Below, in pieces: positions 11,377 to 21,747 of a stretch of 64,000 bases of DNA. The stretch lies in contig CM023532.1 of NCBI GenBank assembly GCA_013350335.1, positions 95,167,064-95,231,063 on the forward strand, read 5' to 3'. Source of the DNA: Chimonanthus salicifolius (lineage: Eukaryota; Streptophyta; Magnoliopsida; Laurales; Calycanthaceae). The first letter of the stretch is position 1. Each line of letters starts with the position of its first letter. The notes beneath the pieces are model-generated. The model did not search any database. It worked only from the letters and a program-made list of their open reading frames with translations, and was not told the DNA's origin. The position numbers and the translations under genes are program-made.

Positions 11377-13350
11377 TTGTGCAATCAGAGATTTGAGGAG
11401 CTGAAAGAGAGACTTACAACTGCTCCTATTTTAATTTTACCGGAAAGAGGCAAAGGTTATGAAGTACAATGTGATGCATCAGGAGAGGGACTGGGATGTT
11501 CACTCATGCAACGTGATCGGGTGGTGGCATATGGTTCAAGACAACTAAAGATACATGAACGCCTCTACCCCACACAAGATCTGGAATTAGCTGCGGTGGT
11601 CTTCGCTCTCAAAAGCTGGAGACACTATCTATATGGTGAGAAGTTTGAAGTATTTTCAGATCACAAGAGCTTCAAGTATTTATTTGATCAGAAAGAGCTC
11701 AACCTGAGGCAGCGCAGATGGATGGAATATCTGGCGGACTATGAATTTGCGCTCCGATATCATCCGGGAAAGGCCAACAAAGTGGCGGATGCTCTCAGCC
11801 GCATGTCTCATGCATCAGTGGCATGTTTGATCAGGACTGAATGGGAGATGTTGAATTCCATTCATGAGTTTAATCTATACATCACAAACCATGGGAGTAT
11901 GTACAATTTGATCATACGATCCAACATGGTTACAAAGATTGAACAGGAGCAACGAACAGATCCGGAAATGGCAGAGACATGGGCCAAGATGTCTATTGGC
12001 GAGGTTGTACCGGATTGGGAATTACGACCAGGACAGGGTCTTATGTTCCGGGGTAGAATTTATGTGCCAAGAAGCTGCAGAAAAGAATTACTGATAGAGG
12101 CACATCAGAGCAAGCTGTCCATTCATCCGGGTAGCACAAAGATGTATCATGACTTAAAAAGACATTATTGGTGGCATGGACTCAAGAAGGATGTTGCAGA
12201 GTTCGTGGCTCATTGTTTAACTTGTCAGCAGGTTAAGACGGAACATCAGAAGCCACCAGGGTTACTCAAACCCTTAGCAGTACCGGAATGGAAATGGGAG
12301 CACATTTCCATGGACTTTGTGACGGGGTTGCCGAGGTCCTCGAAGGGCAATGACGCTATATGGGTCGTGGTAGATCGACTGACCAAATCCGCGCATTTTA
12401 TTCCTATCAAGATGTCGGATTCATCAGAGACATTGGGTCGGAGATATATTAAAGACATCATTAGATTACATGGTATCCCACGGACTATAGTGTCTGATAG
12501 AGATGGTCGATTCACCGGCAGGGTATGGCAGAGCATGCAGTCGGCCATGGGGACCGATCTACTTATTAGCACAGCATTCCATCCACAGACCGATGGACAA
12601 TCGGAAAGAACAATACAAACGTTGGAGGACATGTTGAGGGCGTGCATGCTAGACTTCAAAGGTGGATGGGAGGATCATTTGCCATTGGTGGAGTTTTCTT
12701 ATAACAATAGCTACCAAGCAAGCCTCCAGATGGCACCATTCGAAGCTTTGTATGGTAGACCATGCAGGTCACCAGTGTGCTGGACTGAGGTCGGCGAACC
12801 TGCATTGATAGGACCCGAGTTGGTTGCAGAAACTACTGCACAGATCCAGTTGATACGTCAACATTTGTTGACCGCACAGAGTCGGCAAAAGAGCTATGCT
12901 GATAAAAGGAGGAGGTTTCTTGAATTTGAAGTAGGAGACATGGTATTCTTAAAGGTCTCGCCACGAAAAGGGCACATGAGATTTGGGAAGAAAGGAAAAT
13001 TGTCGCCAAGATATGTGAGACCGTTTTCAATTATCAGAAGGATGGGAGATGTAGCCCATCAGTTGGCACTTCCTTCGCAATTGGCATCTCTACATGATGT
13101 ATTCCATGTGTCGATGCTGAGGAAGTACAACCCTGATCCGTCTCATGTTTTGAATGTGCAAGATGTAGATGTGCAAAGCGACGTCACTTATGTCGAGAAG
13201 CCGGTCAGAATATTGGAGAGTGAGCAAAGGGTGTTGCGTAACCGAGCGATTCAGTTCGTCAAGGTGGTATGGGATCGACATGGTGTTGAGGAAGCCACTT
13301 GGGAATTGGAATCGGAGATGAGAACATCTCACCCTGAATTGTTTGTATGA
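11377..13350 (+). pseudogene. gag-pol: RNase H, integrase and chromodomain of type A element
   Basis: In-frame continuation after the TAG. There is no ATG at its beginning, so it is not an independent gene. RNase H begins with CDASGEGLG (aspartate codon 11473) and includes [20 protein letters not shown]. Integrase has the zinc-binding H-H-C-C region ([11 protein letters not shown] to CLTCQQ). Its catalytic triad is Asp 12313 (SMDFVTG), Asp 12496 (SDRDGRF) and Glu 12604 (QSERT); the last two are 35 residues apart, the classical D35E spacing. The last about 55 residues (VRILESEQ to WELESEM) are the chromodomain that defines chromoviruses, thought to guide insertion to heterochromatin. TGA at 13348. 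Intact as read, but only reachable past two upstream lesions. Confidence 0.94.
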
Positions 13351-13412
13351 TTTACTTTGAAATCCTACTTCGTTCGATTTTCGGGACGAAAATTATAAAA
13401 AGAGTATTGTAT
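13351..13412 (+). other. 3' untranslated tail and purine tract
   Basis: Short tail with TTCGGGACGAAAATT and an A/G-rich stretch (AAAAAGAG near 13398) directly before the LTR. It is the likely plus-strand primer site. The same tail is kept at 58440-58481 in the type E element and, on minus, near 29800-29830. Confidence 0.7.
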
Positions 13413-15011
13413 TGTAACACTCTGGAATTTCAAAGTTATCATTTTATATGAAATTATTCATATTTACGGAATTGCCATTGTGATAAAATTGATTTGAATT
13501 TAAATGGGTCAATGGCTCAATCAAGACCCAAAGAATGGTAGTTTGTTTACAAAACAAATAAATGGATAAGATGAATTTAAACGGGTCAAGAATCATATTT
13601 GGGCCAAATTTTGATAAATGGGTCAAAATGGCTAGATGGGACCCAATGGGTCGTGAATGGCATGATTAACCATGGATTGAGTTCAAGCTTAGTTAATTTA
13701 AGTTTATTAATTGCTTGAGTTTGGTTTGAGTTGAAATGAATGATGGGTTTAGTTGAGTTGAATTTATTAGTTAAGTTAAATTAAATGAATGAGTTAGGTT
13801 GGGTGAGTTGAATAAATGAGTTGGATGAATATGTATTTTTAAATGAGTGAGATGTAGAGATAGAAGGTTTGTAGGTTGTTTCAAATTCAAACACTAAGAA
13901 TTGTTGGCTGCATGGGAAACTTATATGCATGTAACTCCCACCCAAGTTAAGAATGAAAATGACGTTACATGGGAGTTACTTGGGTGAGAGTTGAGTTTTC
14001 AAATCATTATGCACGTTGGAGATGGTATAGGGTTTATGCCATGCTTGGGTCTTCAAAAGACAGCCAATACATGGATTGATGGTTCATGCATGTAACTCCA
14101 AGGTTGGAGAATAAAATGGGTAGCTGATTGGAGGGGTTACACACAATAGATTATGGCATTCCAAATTCAAATTAGATACTAAACCAATGGGAGTTACAAA
14201 GTGTGTTCACACTTGGAGGAGGGGAGTTTTATTCCCATGATAGAACTCCCACATGGGACGTTGATGAGGGCTGAATGGAACTGCTGTTTGTGGAGTTACA
14301 CATGGGAATGGTGGCTGTTACATAAGCCAAAACATAGAAGCAAACAATAGAGGACGGTGCAGCACATGGGAGTTACATTTCAAAATGAAACTCCCATGTG
14401 AGACCCTAAGGAAAGGGGAGGTTACACTAGTCCAACCACAAGGGACGTTGGTTGCTTGGGGTGTTTCATTTCATAGATGAAACCCCCAAGTAACATAAAG
14501 AACTTTGATTGAGGAGAGGGAGTTACACAAGGATTAACCTTGGGCTGTTTTTGGTCAAACAAAGGATTTTCATTTTACTCTCTCTATCTCTCTCTCTTCC
14601 TTAGACTGTTATCATCTCTCTAAGATCAAGAACAGCAGCTGGTTATTGATATGAAATCAGTCCTTGATTGATTTATTTCACCAAGACAAAAGCATACTTT
14701 GAGCAAAAGAGTTGGCATCAAGGTGTTCCATCCAAAGTCAAAATCCTATCTCTTTCTCTCTTTGCCGTTTTCTACCAAGAGCAGCAGCTGGTTGTTTAAT
14801 CAGTCCCTGACCATCAACGAATCAAGAAGAAGGAGAGGCTAAGAAAGGGAAAGGAACAAGCCGGAGGGAAGATCAATTGGAGGAGTCGCGGAAACGGTAG
14901 GTTTTTCAATAAACAATTTTTAAATCATGATCCGGCTATTGGATGGCCAAATCTAACAAAGGTTAGATATTGGTTGGAAGTGCATGATTAAGATAAAAAA
15001 ATGGATTATAA

Positions 15012-16240
15012 GGTTCGGCCATATGGGATGGCCGAAGCCCATGAAAAGATTGGGTTAAATTGGATGGTCTTTTGAACCAAAATCATGGGCTGTTTTTGGA
15101 TGCTAAATTAGATTGATTACATGCCTTGAAAAGTTTTAAAATTATGGTTTTAAGTGTTGTGTGTTGGGCTATGGATTGGCCGAACACATCAAGGAAATTA
15201 AACTAGAATTATGATGTTCAAATGACAAAATATGGACCATAGGGTTCGGCCCCATTGGATGGCCGAACCCCATGGAAAAACTTGGTGATTCTTAATGGAG
15301 TTTGAGGGATAAAATCCATATTAGTTAATGAAGATTTTAAAGGATTTAAAATGAAGATAAGCTTACTGTTTTTAGGTAACTATGGCTTGGCTGAACCATA
15401 CTAATGCTATGGTTAAATTATGGATTAAAACCATGGACAAAGGTTGGAATAATTACACCAAGAAAACCATAGGGTTCGGCCGTATATATGGCCGAACCCC
15501 ATGGACTGTTTTGTGGATTTTTGGATTCAGATTTACAAAATAGAAATCATACAAGGTGATGGACTTATTGGATGGTTTTGAAGGGTAAAAACATGGTAAC
15601 ATTATACAGTTAGCCTATGTTCAAATGAGACCCAAAAACATGTTTTAGAAGACCAAAACATGGACATATGGTTCGGCCACCTTAGATGGCCGAACCCCAT
15701 GTAAGTATTTGGTTGTTTGGTTTGGCTTTCAAGAAGATGGAAATCACATCAATTATGGACTTAGTATTAAGGTGATGATGGAATATAGGATTAAAATCTT
15801 TAGGGTGAGGCTCGGCCATGTTATGTGGCCGAACCCCACCAATTGTCATGTGATGGACTTGGTGGTTCATTCATAACAAATTTGGGCAAAATGAGATGTA
15901 TGATTGAAAGGTTTATATGACTAAAATAAATGGTGAGGTTCGGCCATATTGTATGGCCGAACCCCACAAAGGTGGCTTGTTGATGGACTTTGTTGTCTAA
16001 GGAAAAAAAATTAGGCAAAGGATAGTATAATGGCATTATTGTAAATAAGGATGAAAAGATGAAATGATCAAAAGAATGGACTTATGAGCCAAAACCTAAG
16101 GTGGTAAGATTCGGCCATGTAGTATGGCCGAACCCTACCAAGTGTCATTTGAAAAGTTTGGGATACTTAGATGGTATTAAGTAAATAAAAGATTTATCAA
16201 GGTTTAAATGGGTGAGGTTCGGCCATGGGGTATGGTAGAA
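15012..16240 (+). repeat. Array of eight TTCGGCC palindromes
   Basis: Eight units at 15012, 15243, 15473, 15670, 15809, 15938, 16109 and 16216, spaced roughly 105 to 230 bases. Arms are GGTTCGGCCAT and ATGGCCGAACC, usually flanked by CCATAG and CCCCATGG, which lengthen the palindrome. Centres vary in sequence and length, and some arms carry C-to-T type changes. Confidence 0.85.
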
Positions 16241-16542
16241 CCCCACAAAGTGGATTTTTGGGATTTAAATCAAATTAGAATCATATGGTCAAATGATTAA
16301 CTTGCTGCCATGTACATAGGGTATTCGGATTTCTAGAACGGTGTACAAAGCCGTGATCGGAAGACGGTCCAAAGGAAGGGTTGAACAAAGTAAACTATTG
16401 TAGGTTTCCTACCTTTATTGTAACCACAATTTCATATGCTGTTTTATGTTGATTTTGATAACTTATATGATTGTAAAGTTATGTTTCTAAATGACATGTT
16501 GCATAGACATCTCATGCATGGCATGGGATGATGGTGTTGTAA

Positions 16543-16692
16543 CCGGAGGCCACACTCCGTTGGGGCGTCCGAAAGACCACTGTGGGGTACCCTGATGATG
16601 AGAATCCCATCAGGAGGAATCCGGAGGCCACACTCCGTCGGGGCGTCCGAAAGACCACTGTGGGTTACCTTGATGATGAGAATCCCGTCAAG
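16543..16692 (+). repeat. 78-bp hairpin minisatellite (two units)
   Basis: Units start with CCGGAGGCCACACTCCG at 16543 and 16621. Each ends in a stem-loop: arms CCTGATG/CATCAGG at 16591-16614 and CTTGATG/CGTCAAG at 16669-16692, with the shared loop ATGAGAATCC. Confidence 0.85.
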
Positions 16693-17294
16693 TGATGGCT
16701 ATGTTGAATGGTGATGGGTGAGACTCATTACATGTTCATTTCATACATAGCATGTTTTTATAGAATTTTGTCACACATGTATTATTATTATACTATTTGC
16801 ATGTTTTTGACTAACCATGTGGTAGCCCTATTCGGAAACACTACTGGGCTCGTTGATCTAACGCCCTATCTATATCCTTAGTGGATGATGCAGCGAAAGG
16901 GAAGAATGTGGATCGAGAAGAGGACCAAGTGCAGAAACTTGGGCGGTTTGAATGATTGGAATGGATTATGAATGGACTATTTTGTGGACTTGATATTTGA
17001 TATATTTGGACAATGTAATTTGGTAATTAGTTATGTTGGCTTGTAATAAGTAGTTAAGATAGATGCTATGGTTTGTTTTATGTTGGATGTTTTGATTAAA
17101 CGATTAGTTAAGATTGATTAGTAATTTTGGAGAATAAGTTATGTACTTTGCTATCTAAGAATGGAAAATTGGATTAGTCATAGGTTCTATTATAACCTCA
17201 GTTAGATTTAGACTAAGTTAATTCCGCAAGTTATATATATACCATGTGCGGATCAGTTTTATGGACTTAGTTCATACGCACATGGGCTTGGCTA

Positions 17295-17327
17295 GTTAAG
17301 GGTCGGATTTAGAGATCCGAACTTAAC
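17295..17327 (+). other. U5 stem-loop, type A 3' LTR
   Basis: Same structure as at 8186-8218: stem GTTAAG/CTTAAC, internal loop GG/A, stem TCGGAT/ATCCGA. It ends 94 bases before the LTR end. Confidence 0.75.
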
Positions 17328-17426
17328 TCGCGTCATGACACTCCGCCCCGATCACATGATTATTATATTTAAAAAAAAAAATAAACTCTGAAAATTAGAG
17401 TGAAAAGGACGGGGCGTTACAACTTA

Positions 17427-19277
17427 TCTCCATTTTAAACCCTTTAATACCTTCATTACATAATATGGATTTTATCTCTCAAACACCTTAAAAATTCACC
17501 AAGTCTTTTCATGGGGTTCGGCCATCCCAAGTGGCCGAACCCTATGATCCATTTCTTATCCTTTTTATACATCATTAACCATTCATTTTCTTCCATGGGG
17601 TTCGGCCATACTTATGGCCGAACCCTATGGTTCCTTTACCTCTTCATTTAAACTTCATAGCCATGATCATACCCTTTGATGGGTTCAACCATTCATCATG
17701 GCCAAACCTATTCACCTCCTTTTCATACTCAATGGTTTTTGTACATCCCTTTTTAAGATTTGGATATACAATGGACTGATCATGTTTCTTTAGTTATCTT
17801 ACTAAATACAAGTTATAGAACACCTACCGTTTCCGCAACTCCACCGATTTAATCTTTGCTTGTTCTTCCGTTCCTTTTGCTCCTCTTAGATCCTTAGCCT
17901 TCCTCCTTCCTTCTTGTTCTCTTAGCTAAGACTAACCCTGCTGTAACCTCCTTGGAATAATTCGGCCAAGGTATAGATTTGAGAGAGAGAGAGAGAAAGA
18001 GAACTTTGGTATTGGATGAGAGTGATAAGCCTTGGTGCCAAACTCCTTTGTATATTTTGTCTTGATAAAAGAGATCGGCCAAGGACTGATTGAAGATAAG
18101 CAATCAGCTAATGTTCTTGGTCTTGAGAGATGGAGAACGTCCAAGAGAGGAAGAGATAGTGATAGAAAATGAAATTCTTTTGGCTAATGAAATTCAGCCC
18201 AAGGTTGGCACCAAATGTAACTCTCCTCCCATTTACTTCCATAACTTATTTCATGTGGGGGTTTCATCCTTGAGATGAAACCCTCCAACGGTTTTGGCTC
18301 TTGGCTGCCCTAGATGCAACCTTCTTCAAGTGTGAACCCAATTGTAACTCCCATTTGCTTAATACCTTCCTTGGTGTTTCACCTTTGAGATGAAACTCTC
18401 CATGTTCCAACGGCTCCATGCATGTCTTTGTTGTATACATTCCCTCCATCATTCATCTCTCATTATCCTTGCATGTGAGAGTTTCATTTTGAAATGAAAC
18501 TCCCATAAGCTCCAACGGTCATGTTTGAATTGGTAATCCATAACAGCCACCTTTCATTATATGCTCATGTGGGAGTTTCATCCTTGAGATGAAACTCCTA
18601 CATGCCAACGGTTTTGTAACTTAACCCTTGAACCATCCAAATTCCCCTTATGCATAGACTAATCTTTCATGCATAACCTAAAATCTCCATGCAATTTCAA
18701 CGTGTAAAAATGTTTGAATTTAAAACATAACTCCTCCCATCTGTAACTCCCAAAACCGCCTCCCATTCATTTCTTATCTAGGGGGTTACATGCATAGAAT
18801 AGCCTCTTCCATGCAGCCAACGTTTTTCTTGTTTTAAAAATTGGAATTACAAACACTCCACTCTCATTCACACACTTCACTCACTTAAAATAAATATTCC
18901 ATCCAACTCATTTATTTAGCTCACCCAACTCAACTCATCTATTTAATCTAACTCAACCATAAATTCAACTCAACTAAACTCCATTATTTATTTCAACTCA
19001 AACCAACTCAAATATTTAATGAAACTTAAACCAATTAAGCTTTGAGCTCACTCAATGATTAATCATGTCATTCACGAGCCATTGGGTCCCATTTGGGTCC
19101 TTTGACCCATTTAACCTCTTTGACCCGAATAAATGTACATTACCCATTTAATTTAATTTAATCCCATAACACCTACATTAGGTCTTATTTGAACAATGGA
19201 TCCCACCATTTTCTCATCTACGATCATAACCCTTTAATTTATAAATCCAATGGCATTTTCGTAAATATTGATATATA
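17427..19277 (-). repeat. Type B LTR, second half, end-truncated
   Basis: Continues 4929-6859 after the ACTTA duplication. It has TTCGGCC palindromes (17516, 17599), a donor complement ACCTAC at 17822-17827 (minus-strand GTAGGT) and ATGAAAC palindromes (18257, 18480, 18567). It stops at ATTGATATAT (19276). The type B copy ending at 44079 has about 21 further bases before its terminal TTACA, so this end is cut back. A 243-base duplicate of pre-insertion sequence follows. Confidence 0.85.
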
Positions 19278-19520
19278 GACACCACCCTTGGGTGAATTTC
19301 ATTAACCAAGAAAAGAGTGGAGCTTCATTTCACTCTCTCCCTCTCCCTCTCTTGGCCGAATCACTCTCAAGGCAAGAACACTTATAGAATTTTATCTCAT
19401 TCTCTCCCTCTTACACAAGGCCGATTCTCTCTCAAGACAAAGGACTTAGAGCTGTATCTCAAGTTTTCTCTCTTTCTCCCTCTCTCAAATCTATACCCCT
19501 TGGCCGAACCACCCCAAGGG
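19278..19520 (+). repeat. 242-bp duplication, copy 2
   Basis: Repeats 4687-4928 with about five differences, then runs on into the rest of the type C LTR. An open frame begins inside but is low-complexity CT/AG-rich LTR sequence. Confidence 0.9.
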
Positions 19521-21119
19521 ATTCCATCAAGATCAATCTCGACCAAAGATCAAGAAAAAAGGAAGAAGAGGCTAAAGAAGGAAAGGAGCGAGAAGGAGAG
19601 AAGGAAATCGGAGGAGTCGCAGAATGGGTAAGTGCTCGATAAATTTCATAAATAAGAAAAGAGGGTCAAGGGCAATGGCTGAACCCTAATTTTATTATGG
19701 TTAAAGACCCAATGATGAACCATAGGGTTCGGCCATGTTGTATGGCCGAACCCCATGGAAAGGTATTAAGGAATGTATATGGGTCTAAGATGATTTTTAA
19801 GAGAAGATGAGGAACCATAGGGTTTGACCATGTTGTATGGTTGAACCCCATGGAAGGACATTGGTTATTTTTAATGAATTTGGAAGGATGAAAATCATAG
19901 ATATAGGTGTATGATTTAAAAAGTTTTAGAGGGTTTAAATGGATGTAGGTATGAGAACCATAAAAGGATCAAACCATATATGTTTGATATAATTTTAAGG
20001 AAAATAAGAAACCATAGGGTTCGGCCATGGTGTATGGCCGAACCCCGTGGAAAGGAATTAAGGATTTTAAATGGGTCAAAATGATGTAATCGATGGAGAA
20101 CCATGGACCTTGGGTTCGGCCAAGGTGTATGGCCGAACCCCATGAAGAATTGTTGAAGTATGAACATGTATTTAGATCATGGAAGTAATGGAGGGAATGA
20201 TGGTAATTGTAATTGATTTTAAGTATGGTAAATGATGATCCAAAAGGATGAACCAAAATGCATGATTGAATCATGGAAATAAAGGATCATAGGTTCGGCC
20301 AAGGTGTATGGCCGAACCCCATGATGAAGGTTTTGTGCATGAAAAGTTAGTCATGGACCTATATTGTGGACCTAAACATAAGGTGCTGGAAACAATGTCA
20401 AAGAATGTAAATATGGGTAAAAATGAAAGATAATGGGTTCGGCCATAGTGTATGGCCGAACCACATGAGGAATGATTTTGTGGATTTTGGGTTTAAATGA
20501 TTGCTTTAGTGGTGTTTGATTAATAAATCAAAGGAGGGACTAAAACCAAATAAGTGAGGTTCGGACATAGAGTATGGCCGAACCCCACAAAGTGTGCTTT
20601 TGGACTTAGACATTATTGCAAATCAAATGGGATATTGGTTTGACTTATGGATATGTTATACGGTAACGGGACCTCACAAGGGGTGCACGATCGTGAGCGG
20701 TTGCCGGATTAAAACGCAAGGTCACTTTAGTACTCATTGGTAGGATTCTACCTCTTTGTAACCATGGGTTATGTAATATGGTTTAATTTCTTATTTTGAT
20801 GGTTTATGTTGTAAAAATGTTATGTTTCAAATATGAGGTTTTATTGCTATGATTATACTATTACCTAGCATGTGGTCATATACATCTCATGCATGGCATG
20901 GGAGGGATGTTTGTAACTGGAGGCTACGCTCCGTCGGGGCGTCCGTAAGGCATTTGTGGGAAGACTGGATGTGCATCATCCATCAAGAAGTAACCGGAGA
21001 ACACACTCCGCCGGGGCGTCCGTAAGGCAACTGTGGGGATACCTTAATGAGGAGAATTCCATCAAGAGGATATTTGTGTTTGTGATGGGTGGGACTCATT
21101 GCATAAGACACCATGGCAT
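19521..21119 (+). repeat. Type C 3' LTR, middle segment
   Basis: Includes the GGAGGAGTCGCAGAATG motif with donor GTAAGT at 19628. TTCGGCC palindromes follow at 19729, 20018, 20115, 20293, 20439 and 20559, then the GGTAGGATTCTACC palindrome at 20739 and a CTCCG minisatellite (about 20915-21070). It is interrupted after GGCAT (21115-21119) by the solo LTR 21120-46894 and resumes at 46900. No gene. Confidence 0.85.
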
Positions 21120-21747
21120 TGTAACACCCGGAATTTCAAAGATATCAATTTACATGAATTTACCTTTTTAAATTGTGAATTGTTGGTTATGGACCTTAGA
21201 TAAGTAAGGTGTTGGGTCAATGGCTCAATTTAGACCCAACGGTCATGGGTTATGTGTTGGAAATAAAATAAATGGGTAAAGTATGTTCAATTGGGTCAAG
21301 AGTACTAATTGGGTCAAAGTTTGTTAATTGGGTCAAAATGGCCAATTTGGACCCAATGGGTCATGGTTGACTTGGTTGACCACCAAGTGAATTCAAGCTT
21401 AATTAGCTTGGGACTGATGTGAGGTGGAAATGGAATCAAATATTTGAGTTGATTCAAATGAATTAAAGGAATTAAATTAAAAAGATGAGTTGAGTTAAAT
21501 ATACGAGTTGAGTTGAATATATGAGGTAAATTAAATGAGTTGATGGAAAGTTGGAGAGGTGCACTTCACCAAGATCAGCTCAAGGTGGTCCACACGTTGG
21601 ACATGGAGTTTCATCTCATGGATGAAACCCTCCAACTTGGAAAATAAATGGGAGATGGCAGTTATGGGAGTTACAAAATGGGTTCACACATTGAGGGAGG
21701 ATACACCTAGGCTACACATTGGCATGGGAGTTTCATCTCAAAGATGA
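21120..21747 (+). repeat. Type C solo LTR, left segment
   Basis: U3 start with repeated GGGTCAA/GACCCAATGGGTC words and GTTTCATCTCATGGATGAAAC palindromes (from about 21608). The next insertion landed in a copy of that palindrome, duplicating GATGA. No gene. Confidence 0.85.

Larger units (their letters stand above)
14897..16893 (+). other. Candidate LTR intron (type A 3' LTR)
   Basis: Donor ACG|GTAGGT at 14897 follows the motif GGAGGAGTCGCGG. The 3' end is GATGATGCAG with CAG at 16891-16893. A plant-type branch site CTAAC lies at 16858-16862, 31 bases upstream, with a pyrimidine-richer run between. The same donor, branch and acceptor recur in the other LTR types. Splicing is inferred from consensus only. 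Confidence 0.5.
6860..17421 (+). mobile_element. Type A chromovirus (Tekay-like), rearranged 5' end
   Basis: The 5-base target duplication ACTTA (6855-6859 and 17422-17426) proves the outer limits. An unoccupied paralogous site with a single ACTTA is at 38768-38772 in the type B LTR copy. The inside has a tRNA-Met primer site, gag-pol with chromodomain, purine tract and a 4.0-kb 3' LTR. The left terminus is not a normal LTR start. It begins TGTAACGCCCC, the reverse complement of the 3' LTR end, so both termini come from the same LTR end. The coding region has one frameshift and one nonsense change. Confidence 0.92.
13413..17421 (+). repeat. Type A 3' LTR (4009 bp)
   Basis: Runs TGTAACACTCTGG to GGGGCGTTACA. 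In order it has GGGTCAA-rich U3, ATGAAAC palindromes (near 14230, 14370, 14480), a CT-rich stretch at 14578-14770, a splice-donor consensus at 14897, and eight TTCGGCC palindromes (15012, 15243, 15473, 15670, 15809, 15938, 16109, 16216). A GTAGGTTTCCTACC palindrome (16400), a minisatellite (16543-16692), a branch-like CTAAC with CAG acceptor at 16893, and the U5 stem-loop follow. Other LTR types repeat this order. Short open frames here are not genes. Confidence 0.93.

Noticed and set aside
19317..19631. 104-residue open frame, also seen near 4377-4955
   Set aside because: Translation of the CT/AG-rich LTR leader; the frame is disrupted in the duplicate copy and in related LTRs.
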